Translations under genes and position numbers: made by a program | Origin: Chryseobacterium soldanellicola | Lineage (GTDB): Bacteria > Bacteroidota > Bacteroidia > Flavobacteriales > Weeksellaceae | NCBI RefSeq assembly: GCF_900100115.1 | Contig: NZ_FNKL01000002.1 | Location: forward strand, 372,001-436,000 | Reading direction: 5' to 3' | Length of the DNA stretch: 64,000 nt | Shown: piece by piece, positions 1 to 8,544 of the stretch | Layout of the letters: each line of letters begins with the position of its first letter | Position numbering within the stretch: the first letter of the stretch is position 1 | Notes under the pieces: generated by a model | Told to the model about the DNA's origin: nothing | The model's input: only the letters and a program-made list of their open reading frames with translations | Databases searched by the model: none

Positions 1-174
1 TCCTGTAGCCGGAGCCTGAGCTTTAAAATCAGCCAAAGACATCGTTGGAGCCGGGAATTTGTTTTCGCACTTGATTGGCGGTGTATCCCATTCATCTTTT
101 TGTACGCAAGAGGTAATAGAAATTGCTGCAAATGCAACTCCTGCTACTAAACTTAAGTATTTTTTTATTGTCAT
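1..174 (-). CDS. Lipoprotein, N-terminal part only (DUF5689-like)
   Basis: The gene runs off the left edge, so only the first 58 residues are seen. It begins MTIKKYLSLVAGVAF and has a lipobox (SITSC, Cys 23), so it should be a lipid-anchored, cell-surface or periplasmic protein. The start lies 38 nt after the stop of the TonB-dependent receptor on the same strand, so the two are probably co-transcribed. From memory, DUF5689 lipoproteins sit next to such receptors and to endonuclease/phosphatase genes in Chryseobacterium. The family name is a recollection of that neighbourhood; too little of the protein is present to test it. Confidence 0.6.
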   Translation of the reverse strand, partial: MTIKKYLSLVAGVAFAAISITSCVQKDEWDTPPIKCENKFPAPTMSLADFKAQAPATG

Positions 175-212
175 CTTAATAATTTTTAATAAAGTAGTTA
201 ATGATTTGATTA

Positions 213-3080
213 CTAGAATCTAAACTGTAAATTTATGAAATATGATCTTCCTTGAGTGTACCAGTATTTTGGTCCGAATAAAGGATATTCTCTATTTAAA
301 TCTTCCGAGAAAGTGTCGAACTTAGCATTTCTTGTCTGTTCAAAACCTCCTGTAATATATTTTCTATTATCTAAAATATTATTTACAGTAGCAGAAATCA
401 AAACATAATATTTACCGATTACCCAAGATTTTCCTGCGTTAGCATTTAGGAAGAATGAAGAAGGTAATCTGTTGGGTTCTAAAACTTTTCTCAAATCAGC
501 TTCAGATAAGCCATAAAATGGTGATGAAGTAAGATCATTCTGAGTAAATCCTTCGGTTCTGACTAATGAAGCCGGATCCAGATAATTATCATCAAAATAG
601 TTCCAGTTTGCGCCTACCCACCAGTATTTAGGGTTGTTGTAACGGAAACCTAAAGAGAAAGCCTGTTGAGGAGTCCCTCCTTGACGATAGTTTTTAATAT
701 ATGCTTTTCCTAAACTTGTATAAGGAAGCCCATTTGGGAAAACTCCGGCAGCATCTGAAGCAAAATAGGTCATCGGATCATTTTCATAAGTATATTGTCC
801 TATACTTGCCAAACCTTGTAAAGATAATGTAGGAATCACTTTTACATCAACTCCTAGTTCCAATCCCATATTTCTTTTCTTCACGTCTGTCATGATCTGA
901 GATACGAATGCACTCTGTACGTTCGTTTGATTACCATCTGCATCTACACTTTTCAACGCAAGACCGTCAGCAAAGTACCTTTGTACCGTAGTTTCGTTAT
1001 CTGTATCAACCAAATATCCTGTTAATCTTAATTTTAAGAAAGGAGTTGACATTACATAACTTAAGTCGTTAGCATTTACAACCATATTTTTCACATTTGG
1101 CGCAACAGATCCGTTAACTCTCGGGTTAACAAATAAATCTTCCAAATAAGGAGCCTGCGTATAGTATGCTCCGTTGTAAACAATAAAGTTTCTTCCGTTA
1201 ACTTTATAGATCGCCTGTCCTTTTATACCATAGTTCCAATAGTTATAATCAGTTCCTTTTCCATAAGAATCTTTGTATAAATAATGATTAAACAAACCTT
1301 CTCTGTTTGAGCTGGAATATCCAAACATTCCGGAAACAAATACATCAAATTTCCCTGTTGAAAACTTCAATCCCGGATTTACTTTTACTTCCTGTCTTCT
1401 AAAAATATAGTCGTAGGTCATTTTATCACCTACTTTTTTAGCTACATTTTCTTCACCTTCATTATATAGACCTGATTTACCCGGTTGGTTTGTAGCTGCA
1501 AACGGATCTCTGTTTAGTACAAAATCAGCACCCAGAAGATCGTTTACTTCTCTGTATTGTTCAGAACGGTAATTCTGATAAGATACGTTCAATAAAAATT
1601 TAGTCGTATCATTAAAATTGTGTATAAAGTGAGTAGCAGCATTCCATATTTTATCATCACTTACATCATTTACTAAATAATATAAAGCTCTTTTACCTGT
1701 TTGCCCATAATAAGTTCCTGCAGGCTGCTGCATATTTCTTCTGTACAATCTGTCCCAATTTAATTGAGTCACATTTGGATCTCCCGATTGCCATCCGGCT
1801 AAAGATGTTCTGTAGGCATCCTGTGCAGTCGTCATTGTTCCGTCCGGATTTATAACTGATGCATTCGGGTCTAAAGAATCATAATAACTTGGTAAATTTC
1901 TGTAATATGTCGGAGACGGGTTTTGAACATTCTGCCAGTCTAAACGAGAACCTTTATCTTTTCCAAATTGATAAGAAACTGATGTCCAAAGACTTGAATT
2001 CTTATTAATTTTCCAAAAATCCTGAAGCTGGAATAAAGGCTGGAAACCTTTTCTTACTCTTTCACTTCTCTGTTCCCCGTCTTGATAACCCCAATACGAG
2101 TTGTAATGTACGCCTCTGTAATCATATACTTCCTGAGTGCTCGGGCTTGCGGTTGACCTTCTGTAAGGAGCTCCGATAAAGTTGAAAGTCATCGTATGCT
2201 TATCGCTAAACTTTTTCTCAACTCCCAGATACGCACCGTAAGCATCATAGAAAGTTCCTTCCTGGATACCTTCCTCAGCCCATCTTCTTGCTCCCATCAA
2301 TGTAAACGCCCATCCGCTTTTGCTCATTCCGGAGCTGTATCTTAGAGATGTTCTGTTTCTGTAATTTCTGTTTGTTAAAGATTGTGTAAACTGAAATCCT
2401 TTTCTGTATTCGCTGGCTTTTGTATTTTTATATACAACTGAGCTGTTTCCTCCGAATGCATATTCAGAAGGCGAATGATTGGCTGCAATTTCCGGGTATC
2501 TGGTAATTTCGTTTAATCCGCCCCAGTTGCTGAAGTCTACATTTCCGTTATCAGATTTCACCATAGAAACACCATTCAGCAGTGATTCTCCGGTTCTCCC
2601 GTCAATACCTCTCGGCCGGAACCAATAAACTCCTAAATCGAAAGCAGCAATTTTATTGAATACGTCCTGAGAAGATTGTAACAGACCTACCGTAGAAGCT
2701 TGTCCGCTGCTGCCGCCTTCATCATCACTATCATTGTCTATTATCGTTAAACCTTGATCGGCGCTTGTAAGATTAGAATATAGGGTAATTGTCCCTAGAT
2801 CCTTTCTTTTCTCATTGGCTACGTCGAACTCCATTACTTTCGTTTCGAAGTTTGATTTCGTAATCACAATTTGATAATGCCCCGGCTGTAAATCTACAAA
2901 TTGGAAATATCCAATCTTGTCGGCCGTTACATCATTGTCGCTCCCTTTAATATCTACTTCTGCCCTTTCAACGGGCTTCCCGTCAGCATCCTTTAAATAC
3001 GCAAATACAGTGGTCTGCGCAAAATAGAATGAAGCAGGAAGTAAAGTAAATAAAGAGACTAATGATAGTTTTTTAATCAT
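213..3080 (-). CDS. TonB-dependent outer-membrane receptor with carboxypeptidase-like domain
   Basis: This is a 955-residue outer-membrane transporter. It opens with a Sec signal peptide (MIKKLSLVSLFTLLPASFYFAQ region). A carboxypeptidase-regulatory-like beta domain follows at about residues 23-95 (LKDADGKPVERAEVDIKG). Next come a plug domain with LNGVSMV and GGLNEITRYPEI, and a long beta-barrel ending in the aromatic strand YFINLQFRF. Such receptors import large ligands across the outer membrane using TonB energy. The substrate cannot be read from the sequence. The downstream lipoprotein and the divergent secreted nuclease/phosphatase suggest a nutrient-scavenging locus, for example for nucleic acid or phosphate; that is inference. 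Confidence 0.9.
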   Translation of the reverse strand: MIKKLSLVSLFTLLPASFYFAQTTVFAYLKDADGKPVERAEVDIKGSDNDVTADKIGYFQFVDLQPGHYQIVITKSNFETKVMEFDVANEKRKDLGTITLYSNLTSADQGLTIIDNDSDDEGGSSGQASTVGLLQSSQDVFNKIAAFDLGVYWFRPRGIDGRTGESLLNGVSMVKSDNGNVDFSNWGGLNEITRYPEIAANHSPSEYAFGGNSSVVYKNTKASEYRKGFQFTQSLTNRNYRNRTSLRYSSGMSKSGWAFTLMGARRWAEEGIQEGTFYDAYGAYLGVEKKFSDKHTMTFNFIGAPYRRSTASPSTQEVYDYRGVHYNSYWGYQDGEQRSERVRKGFQPLFQLQDFWKINKNSSLWTSVSYQFGKDKGSRLDWQNVQNPSPTYYRNLPSYYDSLDPNASVINPDGTMTTAQDAYRTSLAGWQSGDPNVTQLNWDRLYRRNMQQPAGTYYGQTGKRALYYLVNDVSDDKIWNAATHFIHNFNDTTKFLLNVSYQNYRSEQYREVNDLLGADFVLNRDPFAATNQPGKSGLYNEGEENVAKKVGDKMTYDYIFRRQEVKVNPGLKFSTGKFDVFVSGMFGYSSSNREGLFNHYLYKDSYGKGTDYNYWNYGIKGQAIYKVNGRNFIVYNGAYYTQAPYLEDLFVNPRVNGSVAPNVKNMVVNANDLSYVMSTPFLKLRLTGYLVDTDNETTVQRYFADGLALKSVDADGNQTNVQSAFVSQIMTDVKKRNMGLELGVDVKVIPTLSLQGLASIGQYTYENDPMTYFASDAAGVFPNGLPYTSLGKAYIKNYRQGGTPQQAFSLGFRYNNPKYWWVGANWNYFDDNYLDPASLVRTEGFTQNDLTSSPFYGLSEADLRKVLEPNRLPSSFFLNANAGKSWVIGKYYVLISATVNNILDNRKYITGGFEQTRNAKFDTFSEDLNREYPLFGPKYWYTQGRSYFINLQFRF

Positions 3081-3141
3081 GCGTATGTTATTTTTTAAAT
3101 ACTTTTCTTCTTAATTTTCAACAGTTTAAAAGTTGGGGGCA

Positions 3142-3170
3142 CAAATTTAATCAAATTTTAGAATTTACAA
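3142..3170 (-). promoter_or_regulatory. Promoter of the TonB-dependent receptor
   Basis: On the minus strand there is a -7 box TAAATTTG (3142-3149) and a TTG (-33 element, 3168-3170) separated by 18 nt. This fits the Bacteroidota consensus TTG-N17-23-TAnnTTTG. It lies about 60 nt upstream of the receptor start. Confidence 0.6.
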
Positions 3171-3288
3171 TTTTTTTAACATTATTTTTTCTTAACATTG
3201 CAAACTTTTAAGAATGATTATGTAAAAATCAACAGCTACAACATTTTAAATTTACAAATATTTAAAATGGGATCAAGTTAAAAAAAAG

Positions 3289-3296
3289 TAAATTTG
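3289..3296 (+). promoter_or_regulatory. -7 box upstream of the secreted nuclease/phosphatase
   Basis: TAAATTTG matches the Bacteroidota -7 consensus and lies 31 nt before the ATG at 3328. No convincing -33 TTG is seen. Confidence 0.45.
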
Positions 3297-3327
3297 TCGA
3301 TTAAATAATATTAATACTCTATATAGG

Positions 3328-4515
3328 ATGAAGAGATTTTTAAGTTTTATAGCCATTGTTTTTTCAATGATGGTTTTCGCACAGCAAGGCAAGCTGAGAA
3401 AGGTTGCCGCCGTGGGTTTTCTGAATGTTGAAAATCTTTGGGATACCGTACGCTCTGCAGATTATATTGATGGAACAAAAGATATAAGCAATCCCGCTTT
3501 TCACAGAAGCATTCCTTTGGATTCCGTAAAATTTCTGGAAGCAGAAAAATACGACGGACAGTGGAGTGACGGTTTGCTAGCCGGTAAAAAAGTGGTAAAA
3601 TATCAGGGTGGTTCGGAAGAATTTACCCCTTCAAGCCCAAAAAACTACAATACCAAAGTTTACAAAGCAAAACTGGCTAATGAAGCAAAAGTAATTTCTG
3701 AACTTGGTGCGCAATATACCAAAACAGCCCCTGCTGTAGTTGGCCTGATCGAGGTTGAAAACAGACAGGTTATTCAGGATCTTATCAAACAGCCCGTTCT
3801 TGCCAAATACGACTATGGAATTATTCATTATAATTCTTACGATTACAGAGGAATTGATGTAGCGTTAATTTATCAGAAAAGAAGATTTACGGTGACCAAT
3901 TCATTAAAAAAAGAGTTAAAAGTTTTCGGTGAAGACGGTAAAAGAGAATATACAAGGGATATTTTGGTCGTTACAGGTTTCTTAGACAACGAAAAGGTAG
4001 CGTTTTTTATGAATCACTGGCCATCAAGAAGAGGCGGTGAAGCCGTTTCCTTACCTAAAAGAAATGCCGCAGCCACTTTATTAAAGCAACAGATGGACAG
4101 CATCAGAGCTGCAGATCCTACCACAAAACTTTTTGCAATGGGTGATTTTAATGACGATCCTGTAAGCGCAAGTTTAAAAAATCATTTGAAAGCTCAGCCA
4201 AGCCCGAAAGATTTAAGCGAAACAACGCCTTATCTTAATTTAATGTATCCTTTATATAAAAAAGGAATCGCATCTTTGGCTTATCAGGATGCACCCAACT
4301 TATTTGATCAGATCATTGTTTCTAAAAATTTAATCTCTGACCAGGTAACAAAAGAGTATTCCGTTTACAAAGCGGAAATTTATGCTCCCCCTTATCTGGT
4401 TAACAAAGAAGGAAACTATAAAGGCTACCCTTTCAGATCCTGGAATGGCGATCAGTTCACAGGAGGTTACAGTGACCACTTTCCGGCATTTGTGATCTTG
4501 CAGAAAGAACCATAA
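3328..4515 (+). CDS. Secreted endonuclease/exonuclease/phosphatase family protein
   Basis: The 395-residue protein has a signal peptide (MKRFLSFIAIVFSMMVFAQ) and the motifs of the EEP (DNase I-like) metal-dependent phosphoesterase superfamily. These are GLIEVEN (metal-binding Glu), NHWPSRRGG (from residue 229), GDFNDDP (272-278) and SDHFP (from residue 382). Members cleave phosphodiester or phosphomonoester bonds in nucleic acids or small molecules. The exact substrate is unknown. It is divergent from the TonB receptor and its lipoprotein, which suggests a shared role in breaking down and importing an extracellular phosphate-containing substrate. A strong terminator follows directly. Confidence 0.85.
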   Translation: MKRFLSFIAIVFSMMVFAQQGKLRKVAAVGFLNVENLWDTVRSADYIDGTKDISNPAFHRSIPLDSVKFLEAEKYDGQWSDGLLAGKKVVKYQGGSEEFTPSSPKNYNTKVYKAKLANEAKVISELGAQYTKTAPAVVGLIEVENRQVIQDLIKQPVLAKYDYGIIHYNSYDYRGIDVALIYQKRRFTVTNSLKKELKVFGEDGKREYTRDILVVTGFLDNEKVAFFMNHWPSRRGGEAVSLPKRNAAATLLKQQMDSIRAADPTTKLFAMGDFNDDPVSASLKNHLKAQPSPKDLSETTPYLNLMYPLYKKGIASLAYQDAPNLFDQIIVSKNLISDQVTKEYSVYKAEIYAPPYLVNKEGNYKGYPFRSWNGDQFTGGYSDHFPAFVILQKEP

Positions 4516-4521
4516 AAGAGG

Positions 4522-4546
4522 GCACTCAATTTGAGTGCTTTTTTTT
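4522..4546 (+). terminator. Intrinsic terminator after the EEP gene
   Basis: Arms GCACTCAA (4522-4529) and TTGAGTGC (4531-4538) pair perfectly and are followed by eight T. The hairpin covers an upstream in-frame ATG at 4535, so that codon is unlikely to be the next gene's start. Confidence 0.85.
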
Positions 4547-4558
4547 GTAAATTTAGGT

Positions 4559-4981
4559 ATGAAAAATTTAGTTTTAATAATTGCAATATTCTTTATTCCT
4601 TTTGCTTGTTTTTCGCAGGAAAAGCTTAAAAGCGATAAAGAGAAATCGGAAATTCAACCCTCAAAAAATGATGATGGTGAATGGGATATTACAGTTATTG
4701 ATACTCAATTTGATTATTTTTTGAATGCAATTGCCCAACCGATGAGCCAATATTCAGAATCTTCCTTAAAAAGCAGAAATATTCTTTTAGTAAATGAATG
4801 GAATTCTTATTATTCCTCAGGCAGATACAGAAATGTCATTGAATCTTCTATTGATTACGATCCGAAAGAAAATTACGGGTTAAAATTTGAGTATAAATTA
4901 TACCAGGTTTTTGCTTATGTCAATTGGAAATATGGCTTAAAAATGAACAATCTTTCCGGAAGTGACGTTACAAGATATTAA
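4559..4981 (+). CDS. Exported protein of the DUF6146 type
   Basis: The 140-residue protein has a signal peptide (MKNLVLIIAIFFIPFACFSQ), then a charged stretch, then a compact domain with WDITVIDTQFDYFLNAIAQP and NEWNSYYSSGRYRNVIESSI. This resembles what I remember of DUF6146, a Bacteroidota family of unknown function. I chose the ATG at 4559, not the in-frame one at 4535, because the latter lies inside the preceding terminator. A near-consensus -7 box (TAAATTTA, 4548-4555) lies only 3 nt upstream, so the mRNA may have almost no leader. Confidence 0.7.
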   Translation: MKNLVLIIAIFFIPFACFSQEKLKSDKEKSEIQPSKNDDGEWDITVIDTQFDYFLNAIAQPMSQYSESSLKSRNILLVNEWNSYYSSGRYRNVIESSIDYDPKENYGLKFEYKLYQVFAYVNWKYGLKMNNLSGSDVTRY

Positions 4982-5017
4982 AAAGGTTCAGAAAAAACTC
5001 CTAAACCTTTTATTTTT
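4981..5017 (+). terminator. Intrinsic terminator between the DUF6146 gene and sodB
   Basis: Arms AAAAGGTT (4981-4988) and AACCTTTT (5004-5011) are followed by a T-rich run. The flanking A-rich side may let it also terminate the convergent sodB transcript. Confidence 0.6.
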
Positions 5018-5031
5018 ATAATAGCTAACAA

Positions 5032-5628
5032 TTATTTGTTGAATAATTCCTCAACTTTATCCCAGTTTACAACAGAGAAAAACGCTGCAACATAGTCAGG
5101 TCTTCTGTTTTGGTAGTTTAAGTAATAAGCATGTTCCCAAACGTCAAGTCCTAGAACCGGCGTTCCTTTAACGTCTGCAACAGGCATTAACGGGTTATCC
5201 TGGTTTGGAGTAGAAGAAACAGATACAGAACCGTCAGCATTTTTTACCAACCAAGCCCAACCTGACCCGAATCTTGTTTTCGCAGCTTCAGAAAAATCAG
5301 TTTTAAATTTTTCAAGTCCGCCATACGCTTCGATAGCTGCTTTTACGTTTCCTACAGGCTCATTGCTTCCTCCCGGAGTTAAAATTTCCCAGAATAAAGA
5401 GTGGTTGAAGTGACCGCCGCCATTATTTCTTACTGCTGGCTTGTCAGTTCCTGTCTGGCAGATCTCTTCGATCGTTTTTCCAGCTAGTTCAGTACCTTCG
5501 ATTGCTTTATTTAAATTGTCGATATATGCCTGGTGGTGCTTTGTATGGTGGATTTCCATTGTTTTTGCATCAATAGTCGGTTCCAATGCATCGTAAGCAT
5601 ATCCTAATTTTGGTAATTCAAATGACAT
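5032..5628 (-). CDS. sodB: Superoxide dismutase (Fe/Mn)
   Basis: The 198-residue cytoplasmic enzyme converts superoxide to hydrogen peroxide and oxygen. It shows the family signatures: [14 protein letters not shown] (metal ligand His 27), FNHSLFW (second His) and [19 protein letters not shown] (Asp and His ligands). Length is normal for the Fe/Mn family. I start it at [10 protein letters not shown] rather than at a codon nine residues upstream, because homologues begin there and a promoter overlaps the upstream codon. Metal preference (Fe or Mn) cannot be settled by eye, so the symbol is a family-level choice. Confidence 0.93.
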   Translation of the reverse strand: MSFELPKLGYAYDALEPTIDAKTMEIHHTKHHQAYIDNLNKAIEGTELAGKTIEEICQTGTDKPAVRNNGGGHFNHSLFWEILTPGGSNEPVGNVKAAIEAYGGLEKFKTDFSEAAKTRFGSGWAWLVKNADGSVSVSSTPNQDNPLMPVADVKGTPVLGLDVWEHAYYLNYQNRRPDYVAAFFSVVNWDKVEELFNK

Positions 5629-5652
5629 AATTTTATTTTTAATGTTATAACC

Positions 5653-5683
5653 CAAAGTTAACCAATAATTGACCTATATTCAA
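5653..5683 (-). promoter_or_regulatory. sodB promoter
   Basis: On the minus strand, TAACTTTG (5653-5660) is preceded after 20 nt by TTG (5681-5683). It lies 24 nt upstream of the MSFEL start and supports that start choice. Confidence 0.65.
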
Positions 5684-5794
5684 AAAATGCGTATTACTTT
5701 AATAAATCTTTAACATTGATATATTAATTTAGAATAAGTTTAATTTTAAAAAAGGAAGCTGCAGGCTGAAAGATGGAGTTATCAGATCAAAATA

Positions 5795-5821
5795 AAAGCA
5801 CGAATCAGAGATCCGTGCTTT
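5795..5821 (-). terminator. Terminator of rho
   Basis: Arms AAAGCACG (5795-5802) and CGTGCTTT (5814-5821) form an 8-bp stem. On the minus strand it is followed by TTTTATTTT. It sits 24 nt beyond the rho stop codon. Confidence 0.7.
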
Positions 5822-5845
5822 CTATTTAAACAATATTAAATTAAA

Positions 5846-7768
5846 TTATTTATTCATCGACATCAGGAATTCCTCATTGTTAAGAGTTCCTCTGATGTTT
5901 TTATTAACAAATTCCATGGCCTCAATAGGATTCATTTCGGAAAGATATTTTCTGAAAATCCACATTCTCTGAGAAGTAACCTCATCAAGAAGCAAATCAT
6001 CTCTACGAGTGCTTGAAGAAACTAAATCAATAGCAGGATAAATTCTTCTGTTGGCAATTTTTCTGTCTAACTGAAGTTCCATGTTACCCGTTCCCTTGAA
6101 TTCTTCAAAGATCACTTCGTCCATTTTAGAACCTGTATCGATAAGAGCTGTTGCGATGATCGTTAAAGATCCGCCGCCTTCAATTTTTCTTGCAGCACCG
6201 AAGAATCTTTTTGGCTTATGAAGCGCATTCGCATCAACACCACCGGAAAGAACCTTCCCTGATGCAGGAGTAACCGTATTGTAAGCTCTTGCCAATCTTG
6301 TAATGGAGTCTAACAAAATAACAACATCATGACCACATTCAACCATTCTCTGAGCTTTTGCTAAAACAAGGTTGGCCACTTTTACGTGCTTATCTGCCGC
6401 TTCATCAAATGTAGAAGCGATAACTTCCGCATTTACACTTCTTTCCATATCGGTAACCTCTTCCGGACGTTCGTCGATCAAAAGTACCATCATATACACT
6501 TCTGGGTGATTGGATGCAATAGAATTTGCAATATCTTTCAACAACATTGTTTTACCCGTTTTTGGCTGGGCAACAATCATTGCTCTCTGTCCTTTCCCGA
6601 TCGGCGCAAACAAATCAACAATTCTTGTAGACATTGTAGAGTTATTTCCTGCTAAATTAAATTTCTCTTCCGGAAAAAGCGGGGTAAGGTATTCAAAAGC
6701 AACGCGGTCTTTAATAAAAGCAAGATCACGGCCGTTAACTTCAATTGGTTTTAATAAAGAAAAATATTTCTCTCCTTCTTTCGGAAGCCTTACGATTCCT
6801 CTTACGGTATCTCCAGTTTTTAAACCAAAATTTCTGATTTGTGCCGTAGAAACGTAAACATCATCAGGTGAAGAAATATAGCTGAAATCTGAAGAACGTA
6901 AAAATCCGTAGTTATCCGGCAAAATTTCTAAAACCCCTTCAATGCTTACCATTCCATCAAAATTGAACTCTTTTCTGTGCTCATGATGGTCTTCCTGTCT
7001 CTCAGAATGCCTGTTTTGATTCTGGTTCTGATTAGGGTTTTGGTTTTGATTAGGATTTTGGTTTGAATTCTGGTTTTGATTCTGTCCTGAATTCTGATTT
7101 TGGTTAGGATTTTGAGCCTGTCCCTGATTAGGATTTTGATTAGAACCTTGATTTTGATTCGGATTTCTATGCTGGTTTCCGTTGTTCTGGGGATGATTTT
7201 GACCTTTTTGAGATCTAGCCTGAGATTGTTGTTGAGGAGTATTAGGCTTTTCTTCTGCTGAAGCAGATTCCTGAGGCTCTGTGTTTTTATGAGTTTCCGG
7301 TCTTTCCTGAGCAGGATTTTCCGTGTTTCCCATATTAGTAGGGACTCTTTTCCTCTTTTTCTTAGCTTGGGCAGCGGCTGAGTTTTCTTCTGAAGCTTCA
7401 GCTTTTACTTCTGCAGGTTTTATTTCTTCCGAAATAGTTTCCTTTTCCTCTGTTTTTTCTTCAGCTGCCGGTGTTATCTCTGTCGGAGATTTTACTTCTG
7501 TTTTAGGTTTTGGGGCCGCTTTTTTCGGAGCAGCTTTTCTGACAGGAGCCTTTGCAGGTTTTTCTGTCGGGATTTCCTCAGCATTCATATTGGTTTCTGT
7601 GGTGTTGAAATAATCTTTTGCCACTTTGGGATTGGAAGCCTGAAAGTCAAGAATTGCAAAGATTTTGTCATTTTCATTGCTGTTTCTTGCAATCTTAACG
7701 CCCAAATCCTTTAAGATTTTAGTCAGCTCCGTTACGGATTTTGACCTTAACGTTTCAATGTTAAACAT
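5846..7768 (-). CDS. rho: Transcription termination factor Rho with N/Q-rich insert
   Basis: The 640-residue hexameric RNA helicase terminates transcription. Residues 1-47 form a SAP-like Rho N domain. About residues 60-275 are low complexity: a Lys/Ala/Glu-rich part, then a run rich in Asn, Gln and Pro at about 190-253. The RNA-binding cold-shock-like domain follows ([15 protein letters not shown]). The ATPase core has the P-loop QPKTGKT, Walker [17 protein letters not shown] and the C-terminal Rho motif [21 protein letters not shown]. coli Rho has 419 residues, so the insert accounts for the extra length. Long inserts are known in Bacteroidota Rho; this one is unusually repetitive. Confidence 0.95.
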   Translation of the reverse strand: MFNIETLRSKSVTELTKILKDLGVKIARNSNENDKIFAILDFQASNPKVAKDYFNTTETNMNAEEIPTEKPAKAPVRKAAPKKAAPKPKTEVKSPTEITPAAEEKTEEKETISEEIKPAEVKAEASEENSAAAQAKKKRKRVPTNMGNTENPAQERPETHKNTEPQESASAEEKPNTPQQQSQARSQKGQNHPQNNGNQHRNPNQNQGSNQNPNQGQAQNPNQNQNSGQNQNQNSNQNPNQNQNPNQNQNQNRHSERQEDHHEHRKEFNFDGMVSIEGVLEILPDNYGFLRSSDFSYISSPDDVYVSTAQIRNFGLKTGDTVRGIVRLPKEGEKYFSLLKPIEVNGRDLAFIKDRVAFEYLTPLFPEEKFNLAGNNSTMSTRIVDLFAPIGKGQRAMIVAQPKTGKTMLLKDIANSIASNHPEVYMMVLLIDERPEEVTDMERSVNAEVIASTFDEAADKHVKVANLVLAKAQRMVECGHDVVILLDSITRLARAYNTVTPASGKVLSGGVDANALHKPKRFFGAARKIEGGGSLTIIATALIDTGSKMDEVIFEEFKGTGNMELQLDRKIANRRIYPAIDLVSSSTRRDDLLLDEVTSQRMWIFRKYLSEMNPIEAMEFVNKNIRGTLNNEEFLMSMNK

Positions 7769-7848
7769 ATTTATGTAAAAAATGTAATTAATTGTGAATA
7801 AGAAAAGTAAGTCCGGTGACTTTGGTTTTCAAGTGCATTCGTATAATG

Positions 7849-7880
7849 CAAATCTACACTTATTTTTGAATTGTGCAAAA
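7849..7880 (-). promoter_or_regulatory. rho promoter (overlaps the divergent promoter)
   Basis: On the minus strand, the -7 box TAGATTTG (7849-7856) and a TTTTG ending in the TTG element at 7876-7878 are 19 nt apart. Its -33 region lies inside the divergent DUF4293 promoter. Confidence 0.65.
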
Positions 7881-7895
7881 TTTATAGTACTTTTG
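7865..7895 (+). promoter_or_regulatory. Promoter of the DUF4293 gene
   Basis: TTTG (7865-7868) and TACTTTTG (7888-7895) are separated by 19 nt, a full match to the Bacteroidota consensus. It overlaps the divergent rho promoter. Confidence 0.7.
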
Positions 7896-7913
7896 CCTGG
7901 AATTTAATATTCA

Positions 7914-8303
7914 ATGCTACAAAGAATACAGACTATATGGACTTTTTTAGCAGTTTTAGCTGCTGTGTTCCTGTTCGTTACAGGGCAGGATGTTATCATT
8001 TCAGATAGCATTCCGGTGATAAATGCCGGTTGTGTAGTGCTTGTTTTGGTTGGATTACTAAGTGTTTTCAGCTTTAAAAACAGAAAAAGACAAATTTTGC
8101 TGAATACCATCAGCATCATTATAAACGCTTTGTTGATTGGTGTATTGGCGTATTGGCTGCTAAAATTATCCGGAGGAATGCAATTTCCTGAGAAGGGTAT
8201 TGAGCCGGTTTTCCCATTGATCGCGATAATCTGTTTGCTTATTGCAAACGTTTATATCAAGAAAGATGAGAGGCTCGTAAAATCTGTAGACAGACTTCGA
8301 TAG
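7914..8303 (+). CDS. DUF4293 family membrane protein
   Basis: The 129-residue protein is predicted to have four transmembrane helices (about residues 8-25, 37-53, 65-83 and 98-115) with short loops. It matches my recollection of DUF4293, a Bacteroidota family of unknown function that is often found beside rho (MLQRIQTIWTFLAVLAA start). It is divergent from rho and shares an overlapping promoter region with it. A terminator follows. No catalytic motif is visible. Confidence 0.8.
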   Translation: MLQRIQTIWTFLAVLAAVFLFVTGQDVIISDSIPVINAGCVVLVLVGLLSVFSFKNRKRQILLNTISIIINALLIGVLAYWLLKLSGGMQFPEKGIEPVFPLIAIICLLIANVYIKKDERLVKSVDRLR

Positions 8304-8327
8304 CCTTACAACGATTTTTTGAGTGAG

Positions 8328-8357
8328 AACAGCTTCTTTTAGGAGCTGTTTTTTTAT
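8328..8357 (+). terminator. Intrinsic terminator after the DUF4293 gene
   Basis: Arms AACAGCT (8328-8334) and AGCTGTT (8344-8350) are followed by a run of T. Confidence 0.75.
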
Positions 8358-8390
8358 TTTTTAACCTTAATTCTTTTTTCTACCACGGAT

Positions 8391-8474
8391 TTCACAGATT
8401 TACACAGATGATTGCGTATAATCTTTAAGGTTAATAAATAAAAATATGCATAAACATCTGTGTAAATCTGTGAA
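8391..8474. repeat. Intergenic 20-bp inverted repeat
   Basis: TTCACAGATTTACACAGATG (8391-8410) and its exact reverse complement (8455-8474) flank 44 nt. It lies between the DUF4293 terminator and the M28 peptidase gene. The wording is typical of dispersed intergenic repeats in Bacteroidota. A possible peptidase start at 8446 falls inside the right part of this repeat region, so I reject that start. Confidence 0.75.
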
Positions 8475-8544
8475 AAATAAAATTTATATTATTATTGCAA
8501 CATTTTATTTTAAATTGCGACAGATTATTAAAATTTATCTACGC

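Noticed and set aside
4535-4558. Upstream ATG for the DUF6146 protein
   Set aside because: It lies inside the preceding intrinsic terminator, and the later start gives a clean signal peptide.
7010-7200. CRISPR-like or tandem DNA array
   Set aside because: The repeats are irregular codons for Asn, Gln and Pro inside the rho reading frame, without spacers.
7323-7613. Plus-strand frame opposite the rho N-terminal region
   Set aside because: It is the antisense shadow of a low-complexity Ala/Lys/Glu-rich segment, with no promoter and a Phe/Ser/Ala composition that reflects the other strand.
8446-8544. Longer N-terminus of the M28 peptidase
   Set aside because: It would be encoded by an extragenic inverted repeat and would bury the signal peptide.
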